A stretch of 64,000 nt of DNA, from the NCBI GenBank assembly GCA_963966185.1, contig CAWZYM010000398.1, forward strand, positions 310,001-374,000. The letters run 5' to 3'. Positions 1 to 11,239 of the stretch are shown here, piece by piece. The translations under genes and the position numbers were made by a program. Below the pieces are notes generated by a model that made no database searches, was not told the DNA's origin, and saw only the letters and a list, made by a program, of their open reading frames with translations. This stretch comes from Rhabditoides inermis. Lineage: Eukaryota > Nematoda > Chromadorea > Rhabditida > Rhabditidae. Each line of letters starts with the position of its first letter. Position 1 is the stretch's first letter.

Positions 1-2174
1 GATTGCATTATTCAATTGCATGTCATGTTGTCTCACAAGTTGCGGTGTTGCTACTTTTGTATGCAACGAACGCTGTCGCTCGAACCGACCGTGGACAAAG
101 AGAGGCGCAGTTTCAAGTAGGGTGAAATGGGGGTATGCATGCTTGCTGCTAGTTGTTTTGGTGATCTTTCGACTCGTCTACTCGTTTCATGATTGTTCCC
201 CGCGGGGTTGTCGTGTCTGGAAGCAGACAACCCGCGATGCACTCTAATTACCCACCACACCAATTCTTCCGCCGACGCACACCCCGAAAATCCAATCCAA
301 TGACATGCGACTGAGGCCTCCGGCAGACTTTTTCGCGAGCGAAATGCGAAAATAATCGCAAAACTTTTAGCTTGAGAGAATCGCGAAACTACCCATAATC
401 GCGCGAATTGGTGATCGTTTTCGCTGAAATTTGGCGAATTCGAAGATATTCGCTTCCACTGAGAATTACGCAGATTTGTTTTCTTTGTTATAATTGAAAA
501 CTTACTTCTTAGAGGTTGTGTGACATGTTTAACACCAAACATTCAAATAGGAACATTGTTTTGTCACTGGCGCACGCCTTTTTTCAAATTCGCCAAACTT
601 TTCGCGCGAATCGGGTGGCACGAGTGCGCAACGACTAGTATGTAATAACAGCAAACAATTGTGGTCAATACAGCTTCCACGATGTTCATGAAGTGTATTT
701 TCAATTATAAAGAATGAAAAATATACAGAAAAGTGAAAATTCGTACCTGGATTCGCGAAAAAGTAGCGAATCTGCGGTATCTTTCGTTTCGCAGCGAAAA
801 CGGTGTCCGCGAAAATTTTCGCGATTCGCTGAAATTTTCGCGCGAAAAAGTATGTCACCTATTTTCGCAAATTTTTGCCGAAAACATTTTTGCGATTCGC
901 GCTGCGAATTGCAAATCAATAATGCATGCTTAAGTATTGCAGTTTTCGCGCGATTTTTTTCGCGAAAAAGTCTGCCCGGGGCCTGACGTTTTTTTTCCAG
1001 CGCGTCAGACAAAGAATGCGCAGGATCGACTAATTGTTAGCAGGGATGCGGTACATTTTCTAAATTACAGATTCGTCCTGCAGTCTGCGATATGCCGTTC
1101 ATTTCACAATCTTCCGGAGAGTTTAGTCGACTTGTATCACCTGCCTGACCCTCTCCATCTCTGTATCTATTCCCCTCTCTAACCAATCTCAGTGTCTCAA
1201 CACGGGTATCGTTTTATGTTTTATGCAACGATCTCAACATGGGTTGTGTGTCATGTTCACAGTGTAAATATTTATAATTATATACATATATACAAGGTGG
1301 CATACTTATCCAGATGTGAACAGAGAAAGCTTGGCGTTGTCGTCTCCAATCCACACGTTACCATCATCATCTGCCTCCCAACCGAGACTCTGAAAAATCA
1401 TTACCCCGTTGCCAATATTGATTTTATTGTACCTCGCGTTTTGAAAGATTTTTAGCAGTGCAATATAGTAAAACAAATTATTCACAAAAAAGTTTCATTA
1501 CCTTCCAGTAGGCTTTCTTATCACATCCTCCGAGAAGCGTGCATCGCTTCACTCTCTGGAATTAATTATGCATAACAACAATTACATACGTATACGTGAA
1601 CCAGCCAATTACATGTGTAACTTGACATAACAACAAAACGGCTTACCAGTTTACTGTCCATAGTTGCGATGAGGGGTGATATGAGAGCCTGAGTTGTTAA
1701 GAGGATAGAGAGTAGAAGGATGAACATACGCATCTTTGGGTTGGTTTCGCACCCGCCTGACCGGTTGGCACTTATAAAGCGGAAAGGTGTGTGTGCGGAT
1801 AGAAAGAAGAAGAAGAAGAAGAAGTGTGATTGATGCGACATCCCGATCTTTTGGCTTTTTGCTCTTTTAACCGCTTCCGAAATCACATCGCTGCAGAAGA
1901 ATAACTACATGACGCGCAGTTGATCATTGAATTTTGGTGTTGTGTAGAAGAAAGTGATGTGATATCACCATCCGATCGAAACGGATAGGTCAAACGATGC
2001 GAGATGAAGACCGTTTTTTTGATCATACGCGCCGACGAGATCAGAATTCTGTTCAGAAATAACCCGCCCCAACAGTTCACAAAATCATTCAATGCAACAC
2101 ACGTTTATATATGTCCGAATAAATACTCTGAATAGCTTTGTACCGCAATATATTGCACATAGAGGGTGTTTTTT
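1..2174. other. gene-free flank of the carboxypeptidase gene
   Basis: No open frame here has convincing codon use or splice structure. The stretch holds the CGCGAAA-rich element at about 311-985 and a short (GAA)n run near 1806-1824. It lies 3' of the minus-strand carboxypeptidase gene. No canonical minus-strand AATAAA was seen just beyond that gene's stop codon, so its polyadenylation site is not placed. Confidence 0.5.
311..985. mobile_element. MITE-like element filled with TTCGCGAA motifs
   Basis: The two ends are inverted repeats of each other. The left end reads AGGCCTCC-GGCAGACTTTTTCGCG, and the right end read on minus is AGGCCCC-GGGCAGACTTTTTCGCG. The interior is densely packed with TTTCGCG/CGCGAAA words in both orientations, often as the palindrome TTCGCGAA. 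There is no coding capacity. This suggests a non-autonomous DNA transposon with sub-terminal motif arrays. A target-site duplication could not be fixed. Confidence 0.55.
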
Positions 2175-4494
2175 CTAGACGAAAAGAGTCATAACAATGG
2201 CGAGAAGAGAAGAGACGGCGGCGACAGCCTTGGTTGTGGTAGGGACGGGAGTGGTGGTGGTGGTGGTGGTGCTAGGGTTGGTGCTATTGTTGGAGGGAGT
2301 GGTGGTGGTGAGGTTGTTGGAGGGAGAAGTGGAAAAGGTCGGTACGTTTGGCGTCGTCGTTGGCGGTAGCACGTGGTAGTCGAATGGAGTGCTAAAGTCG
2401 CGCTGCGCGATAAAGTTGTAGACTATTTGCAGCGCCGGCGCCGGCCGATCCATCGGCACCATGTGACCCGCGCCCTGCAATTTTGTATTTTTTTATTCAG
2501 CCCTGGACGACACTGTCGCATACCTTGACAGTGGCATAAGTGACGCGGTTATCGAACTGCTTCCACCATCCCGCTACCACGCTTGACAGATTGCCTGCCT
2601 GCTGGTATGTCCACTCGGCGCGAGCTAGCTTCTAAAGCGGCAATGAAACGAGAAATGGAAAGAATGGCAGGCAGACATAAATTCATAGAAAGCATTGAGA
2701 GAGAGATGGAAAACGCACGACGTTAGCCTTGACGCCAGTCTCTACTCGCTCGATGAACCACTCGTTTCCCAGGCCGTTGCACATCGTGTCCGCGTCTCCA
2801 GCCATGATCAGGATAGAGAAACCGGACGAGCTGCAACCAACCATGTACTCTCCTCCTCTCCAATCGCTAACCTGTAGTAGTCGCTGTTGATGATGTTGGT
2901 CACCGTCTGCGCCATATCCACATTCATCTGATTGTACAAGTACAGGATTGTGTCGCTGCAATGAGAAACGTGTACACATTGTACAATAACAAACTCACCT
3001 GTACTCGTTCCACTTTTGCACCTGTGCGGGAATGTGCAGTGCGTTTCGGACCGACTCGAGGGAGAGGTAAGAAGAGAGAGCCTGCGCCTGCCAGCAGTAC
3101 CGAGCGCCCCACGGATCGGACGAGTTAAAGTTGATATCCGGCTGTAAACCGAGTTCGTGACTTTTCCCCCGCAAAATGTCAAAACTCACCTGAATATATG
3201 CGTCATCGCCGTTCTGGGGCTTGGTATAGCAGTCTTCGTACATGTTGTACGGATCGTTCATTGGCATGTACTCGAACACGGTGAGAAAGTTGAGCACCTG
3301 AAAACGACAATGTCATGTCTCTCTTCTCTTCCTCCATTACCTTTTGATAGCACGGGTCGCTGCTGTTTCCGCTAATGATGGGTCCGGTAAAGTGAACGTG
3401 TGACGCAAAGTCGCATTTGAACTCGTCCGACCCAGCAGCGCAACACTCGGAGATGATTTCCTTGTAGTTGCTGCAGCGAAACATTAAGACATTACTGCTT
3501 TCTCAATCTACCTAGTCGCCAGTTGTCCCATGTAGTATGCGAGGTGAATCTTCGAGTTGAGATTGTCCGCCTTGCTCAACTCGCCGTTGCCAATGATCAG
3601 ACCCTAGAATCATTTTGTTCATCTCCATTCTTGATTCTATATCACCTTGTAGTTACAGGTGATGGTCTTTCTGCCAATCTCGGCGATGAGCTTGTCTGCG
3701 AGAAGCGGAAGGTACACTCCTCCGTAACTCTCTCCTGAATTGATCTCTTTTTAATCTAATACTATTAATTTCTCACCAGTGGTATAGAATGCATTCTTCT
3801 GGTATTGCGGGAAGATGGTGAAAAAGTCTTGCAGGGCGGCAAAAGCGTTCTTAGTGGTCTAAAAGAAATATACATGGGTATGAGAAAATAATATGCGCTG
3901 TCTACCTTATCATCGTCCCACGAAGCGTTGGTAATGTTCTTTCCGTACGAGTATCCCACAAATACCGGATTCTCGAGGTACAGCACGTTGGCAAACTAAA
4001 ACAATAGAGTCTGACGTATTTCTCTTCTAGACCAACCATGTTCCACGACTCGGGGTTTACCGAAAGCGTCTGACCGTCCTGGTTTACTGCAAACGGTCCG
4101 TTTTCCTGAAAAAAATCGATAAAAAAGTCATTCAAATACCAGGGTACTCACAAAAAAGAGTCCCTCGAGCGAACTGGCACCGGGTCCTCCGTTGAGCCAG
4201 AGAAGAAGGGGAGAGGTGGCGGGATCCGCTTGCGACTCGACAAACCTACACGAATGATTGCGAACTTTGATGTGCCTCACCAGTAGTGCAGAAACTCTCC
4301 CTCTGTCGCAGTCTTGAGGTAGCCAGAGAATTGGTCAAACGACGGCGTCACAGGCAGACCAGGCAGGGTCGCAATTCTACAAGATGTTAACACATGGTTC
4401 CCACAAGTGCTTACCTGTCAGAATCGGCGCGAGAGCACTGTCCCGGCTGGGGAGAAGCATACTGGGGCAGCAGAGGCGAGCGGGTCGTAGATAT
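2175..4494 (-). other. S10 module 4, intact triad plus Thr-rich GPI-type tail
   Basis: The nucleophile motif GESYGG (serine codon 3727-3729), the aspartate motif AGDAD and the histidine motif GAGH are present; the oxyanion motif reads GGPGASS. The last exon (2175 to about 2474) encodes [11 protein letters not shown], then a low-complexity Thr/Pro/Asn segment with likely O-glycosylation and some NxS/T sites, then a terminal hydrophobic segment with no cytoplasmic residues. This is the layout of a GPI-anchored enzyme; a simple tail anchor is the alternative. Confidence 0.85.
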
Positions 4495-7400
4495 CTAATA
4501 GGGATGGAATTAGAATCATGATGAAAAATACGACTCACATCGAGTAGCTGACTATAATCCTGAACGTTAAAGACAAAGTTGTAAATCATCTGAATAGCCG
4601 GACCGGGGCGGTCCATCGGCACCATGTGTCCGGATCCCTAAAACGCTCAAATTTGTAAACTCTACAAATTATACAAAAACTGTACCTTGACAGTCATCAT
4701 GTCAAACCAATTGTCAGGCTGTCCGGGAATGCGGAACTTTTTCACATAACCGGCAATTTGGGGAATAATGTTGGCGCCAGGGAGGCTATAGTACCACGGC
4801 TGGTAGTCGAGAGTAATCTGCAAGGCATCCTCTATCTCCCGCATCTTTCACCCTCTTTTCCACCTCCAAATTCCTCTGCTGCGCAAACGCCTCGATCCAC
4901 CACTGGTCTCCGAGGAACTGGCAGATTGTATCCACGTCTCCGTTGTAGAGCAGAATGCGGAACTAAAATAATGAAGAACAATACGATTTGTAAAAGAGTG
5001 ATTACTTTGTTTGCGACGTAGGAGGTGGTGGAGAGGATAGAGTGGAACGTCTCGCTCATGTCGTAGTACTTGGCCTGTGTCTTGTACAAAAAGCCCAGGC
5101 CCTCGTCGCTAAAGACATATTTCACTCTATTACTTCTCTCTCCCAACTCACGCGCAGCTCAGCCATCCATGATTCATGTCCTTGGCATGGATAGCGTCCT
5201 GCACGTCCTTTCTGAAAAAAAAACAGTTGGTGTTTATGGCAGTCATTTATTTAAATGTTGGGGGGCAAGCCCCCCAAACCCCCCCCCCCCCGTTTTTTTT
5301 TGGGAATTAATTTTATATACAATATTTGTATTTGTATTCTCTTTTTTTAAGTATGTGTGCATTTCCTAACATGTTAGGAAATGTATCAAGAAAAGGACAA
5401 AAAAGTCATGTTAGGAAATGACTATCAAAAAAAAATTGTTAAAAAAGGATTGATTAAACTGATCAAACATGACATAAGATATACTATATACAAGTTTCTT
5501 TTTTTTTATCATGTTAGGAAATGACTATAATAAAAAAGAAATAAAAGAATACATAATGTTAGGAAATGTATATCAACAGGAAGAGAAAAAAAGAATAGAC
5601 AACGTGATAGTTAGGAAATGACTATTAATAAAGAATTTTTTCTATTAACGTATACGTGCTTTTCCAACATGTTAGGAAATGTATCAAGAAAAGGACAAAA
5701 AAGAGTCATGTTAGGAAATGACTATCAATAAAGATGTTATAAATAGTTATGAAATATGTAAATGTATTTGTATTCTCTCTTCTTTTCTTTTTTTTTTACA
5801 AATACGTGCATTTTTTTTAATATGTTAGGAAATGTATCAAAACGGAAAAAGAGAGTCATGTTAGGAAATGACTATCAATAAAAAATTGTTGAAAAAAGGA
5901 ATTAACAACGCTATCTAAGGTGACATATATGAGAAATACAATTAACATACATAAGTTAGGAAATGTCTATCAATAAAAAAGAAAAAAAATGAATATACAA
6001 AGTATTGGTTAGGAAATGTTACAATAATATGAAAAAGAGATGTTAGGAAATGTATATCACTAGAAAGAGAAAAAATATAAAAGTGATGGTTAGGAAATTA
6101 CTATCAATAAAGAAGTGAAAAAATAAAATATATACTATCTATGTTTTGTACATTCATGCGTTTAGATACAGAAGATATATATTTGATTACATGTATGCGA
6201 GGTTTCTTTTCTGTACACGTAGTCATGTTAGGAAACGACTATCAATGAAGAAATGTTCTAAAACAATGTGATCTGAGATGATACATATGATATACTAAGT
6301 TTTTTCTCCTATTTTTGTATCAGATCAGAAAATGTCTATCAGTTAGAAATAGAATACAATAAACAAAGTACACAGTGATTAGGAAATGTTACATAGAAAT
6401 GATAAAAGACTGTTAGGAAATGTCTGTCAATTAGAAAGAGAAAAAAATATACAAAAATCTTTTTTCACATCACTCCCATGATCACTCCTCTTCATTTCGG
6501 AGACAGCTTCTTTGACTCCAATCGCTTTCCGGCGATCTCCCCAGCGAACTCTCCTGGCATCATCACGCCACTTCCCCCAACCGTATATAAGCTCTCCGCT
6601 TAAAATTGCAAATGACTTTCATTAAAAAAAAAATGTCTAGAAAATATGCGGCTAGATGATTGCCGTATTATAAACGGGGAAATACCCTATATTTAATCAG
6701 TCTGTAACCCTTTAAAAAGCTTCATTATTAATAGTTGTTTCCTAACCATGTTTTATTGTTTTTTTCATTTCATTTCCTAACATGTTAGGAATTGAACATA
6801 TACAGAAAAGAAACCTCGCATCCATGTAATATTTCAAAAGTTGGTTTGCACTGTTGTATCCATTAAACAAAAGGATATGTTTTCAATGGAGACATGTGCC
6901 AAGAGGCTCTTACTCTCGAACACGCGCAAAACAGAGGAGTAATGATTACATGAGATGTCGATTACTGATCGTCCTTCTCCACGCCGGCAGCTGCCCTATT
7001 ACAACGAGCCGCAGTGCACGCCTACATTGAACATCTCGTCGGCCTAAACCCGACGTACGAGAAGCTGACGTCGACACTGGCTGCTGCCGTGACTGTGGCC
7101 TCTGTTCCCGCAGTCAGCCACAATGAGAGACGAATCACCACGCGCACCCAGGACCTTCTGCGAACCCGCTCACGGATAGCTCTCGTTCCTAACCGACACC
7201 TAGAGTACTCCCTCATCTTGAGACGAAGCTCTGAAGACACCAGCTGGAAGTGTGATGGGCAGACCGGAGATCGAGATGACCACAACCGAACTCTACACCG
7301 ACTTGTCTAGGGTCGAGCTGCAGCTGCCGAGACCAGACTGCACCACTGGAAACGTTCTTGATGTTTTACCCTCTGAAGTACGAGCAGCTCTCTTGCAGAT

Positions 7401-10400
7401 GAAGACCGGCAAGGCTACTGTCCCTGATGGTATCTCCGCCGACATTCTGAAGGCGGGAAGTGTCGGATTCCACCGAGCCGTCGCCGCTCTGTTCACCAAC
7501 TACCTCAACGGCGAGAAGATCCCCGACGACTGGAGAACGGCGAAGCTGGTGCTGCTGCATAAGAAAGGACCTCGCGAGCAGCTCGGCAATTGGAGGCCGA
7601 TTGCTCTTCTCTTCCTCATGAACAAGCTGTACACGCGGGTTCTCTTCCACCGCCGCCACCTGGACGAGCAACAGCCGATCGAGCAAGCCGGATTCCGATC
7701 TGGATACAGCTGTGCAGACTATGTACAAACTGTGTCGCAGACCGTTGAACGTGCCCGCGAGTACAAGACTACGAGAAGGCGTTCCATCGATTAGACCACG
7801 AATACCTTCTGAAATCTCTGGACAAAATGGGCGTCGACGAGGGATACCTGGCCGCACTCTCCCACTGCTATGAGAACAGCTATCTATAACTGAAGCTGTT
7901 CTCTACGAGAGGAGTTCCTGACAACAACACCCGCCATTCGCTGTACATCGACGGCCGCCGACTCTCCACCTGAGGTTTGCCGACGACATCGTCCTATTCA
8001 CTGAGTCGATGTAGGAGGCCGAACAAATGCTGAACGAGCTGAGCGACGGGAGCAAGAAGGCCGGACTGCGCATCAAACCCAGCTCATGTTCATCCGCACT
8101 CAGTTCACACCGGACGGATTGATAAGGATGGACGGCGAGCGGGTGGAGTCTGTGGAGAGCTATTTCTATCTCGGCAGGCTCATCAACGGCACCAACACGC
8201 TCGGGGAGGAGATAAGCAGAAGTACCCGCGCTGGCTGGGCTGCTTTCTGCAGCATAAAGGAAACACTCGCCAGTCTGAAAGATCAGGATCTTTAATGCTT
8301 CGGTTCTGTTTGCCGATGACAATAGCAGCGAGAAGATGAGGAGACGATCTAACATGCGGTGCATGCGTCAAGGCAAACACCGATGGGCCAGGCACATCAT
8401 CAGGAGGGAGGATGGACACGTGCCGTCACTGAATGATAACCACGCCACGTCAAACGGACACTTATCCACTGGATAGATTCTATCCTAACCTTTTCAAGAC
8501 AGTTCAATATGGGCAACGGCACCGTCTGGGCAACGTCGGCGCGAGACCGAACTACCTGGAGGAAGATGGCATCCGCGCTACCTTGAGCGAACCGGATCGC
8601 TAAGTAAGTAATGCATGAACGTAAAACATAGATGTTTTTTTTTAAACTTCTTTATTGATAGTCAATTCCTAACGCCTAACCACCACTTTTATATATATTT
8701 TTTCTCTTTCTAGTGGTATACATTTCCTAACATCTCTTTGTTTCATTTTCTTGTAACATTTCCGAACCATTACTTTGTATAATTATTTTCTCTTTTTAAT
8801 TGTAAGACATTTCCTAAACTGACATGAAAAATCGAAATTTTGGATAATGTCATCTTAGAGATTACTTTTTTTGTTCTCTATTGATAGTCATTTCCTAACA
8901 TGTTAGGATATATATAATATATATGTATATCTCGCGACAAATTTAACAAATCTAAAATAAATCTCTCAGACTACCCTGCATTTTGAGATATTATTACAAT
9001 AAAATAATCACTTCGAAATCAGGAAAAGTACATCCACGAAAAGTCGCGTAAAGTATTCCACCGCGCGGGGACATTCAGTACAAACGAGTTGCCGCTGACG
9101 CGCCCTTTCTACAAAATTATCTTTCTGATCTATATACATGAACGTTAAACATAAATGTTTTTTTCCTTTTTTCCCCCACATTGCCTAACCACCACTTCTA
9201 CATATTCTTTTTTCTCTTTCTAGCGATATACATTTCCTAACATCTCTTTGTTTCTTTTTCTTGAAACATTTCCTAACAATTACTTTGTATGAGCTTTCTT
9301 TTTCTTTTTGATTGTTAGACATTTTCTGACCCGATAAAAATAATTGAGAAATATATTACGTTTTTAACAGTTCTTAATTGATAGTCATTTCAGGACATGA
9401 CTGTTTTTTTATACATTTTCTAACATGTTAGGATATATACATGTAATATAATATGATACATATATTAATGTTCATGTATAAAGATATTATTTAAACTTCT
9501 TTATTGATAGTCATTTCCTAACCACATATCACGTTGTCTATTCTTTTTTCTCTTTTAGTTGATATACATTTCCTAACCACTACTTTACATATTATTTTTG
9601 TCTTTTATTGATAAACATTTCCTAAAGTGTTTAAAGAGAAACTTGTATATAGTCTATCCCCTGTCATGTTTGATCATTTTGATCAATCCTTTTTAAAACA
9701 ATCCTTTATTGATAGTCATTTCCTAACATTCAAGTGTTTTATCCTTTTCTTGATATACATTTCCTAACATGTCAGGAAATGTATATAAATATGAATAACA
9801 AACGGGGGGTTTGGGGGGCTGGCCCCCAACAATCAATTCAAAAAATATTCATAACAGTCATGAATACATTACCTGTTGAGGTATGTGCTCACACTGTCGT
9901 CCACCCAGCAATAAATGCCATCGAACGGATCCGTAAAACCAGAGTTTTTCTATAACAAATAAATATTAATGTAAAACTAGTACACTATACCGGCTGCTCG
10001 TAGAGTCTTCCGTTGGCGAGAGCGCGCCTCTTTCTCGCATGCTTTGCCTGATGCTTGAGTGGCATCGAGTAGCAGGCCTGGTTAATGTTGTACGGGTCCA
10101 TACTAAACAAGGTATGAGACAAGAAAGCGAAAGAGATATTCACATGTGGTAATAAAAGAAGTTCTCTAACGCGTTGGATAGTCTGTAGCAGGCCGAGTTG
10201 TTGGCGGCGGCACCAAAGTCGCACTTGTACGTGTTTGTACCCGGACAGCACACTTCTGACAGCCTCTTCCAGTCACTAGAAAAGTACCACATGATACTTT
10301 AAAAAATCAAAAGTCAATACGCACGACTGTTGTGTGAATCCGTGTCCATATTGCAGAGCGAGCTGCGAGTTAAACTGCAGGTACTCGGACAGAATACCAT

Positions 10401-11206
10401 TACCAATCGCCAAACCCTGAAAAAGTTTCGAGTGAATCGCAAAGTGTTTTTTTTACAGACCTTGAAGTTTAGATGGAGAGTACCGGCGTCGATCAGATTG
10501 AGAAGTCGGCTAAAAATTAAGGGTTGAATGGAAAAGGGTAATGGAAAAGGGTAAACTAACAGCGAGAGTGTGGGCGCGTAGACTCCCGCGTAGCTCTCTC
10601 CGGTCAGAAAGAACTCGTGAAGGGCATACGTGGGGAAGACGTTCGTGAAGAAATCGACAAGAGCACCCGCGTTGTCGTCAGCCGTCTAAAAACTTGTTTT
10701 GTAAAACTATTAATGTTATCGTTTTACCGAATCGTCGTTGTTGGGAAAGAATCCATCCTCAGAGTACGAGTAGCCCACTCCCACCGGGCCCTCCATGAAA
10801 AGCACGTTGGCCTTCTAAAACGGGGCTAGCTTACACTTGAGAGCTTTCCTCTATATACCTTGTTCCACGAGTATACGTTTTCAAAGAGAGTAGTACCATT
10901 GTCATTGTTTGCGTGGAAAGGACCGTTCTCTTCGAACAGACCGTCTGAAATTACTTTTTTTCTTAAAATGACTTTAATTCAAAGACTCGCTTCCGACAGA
11001 ACTGCATCCCGGTCCTCCGTTCATCCACATAATCACAGGATCGTTGGCCGGGTCATTTTGCGACTCCACGAACCTAAATATTGCATACTTTTAGAGATGC
11101 TGCGATTCCTCTTATTTTATACACATTACAATTTTATAAATTACGGCAAGGTTACGATAAAATACAGTAATGCAACGCCTATTGCAAGTTTTTTTCCTAA
11201 CCATCA

Positions 11207-11239
<33 letters not shown>

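Noticed and set aside
5369..6420. CRISPR-like regularly spaced repeats
   Set aside because: TTAGGAAATG units have irregular spacing and related spacers, in a eukaryotic intron; they are sub-terminal repeats of a transposable element.
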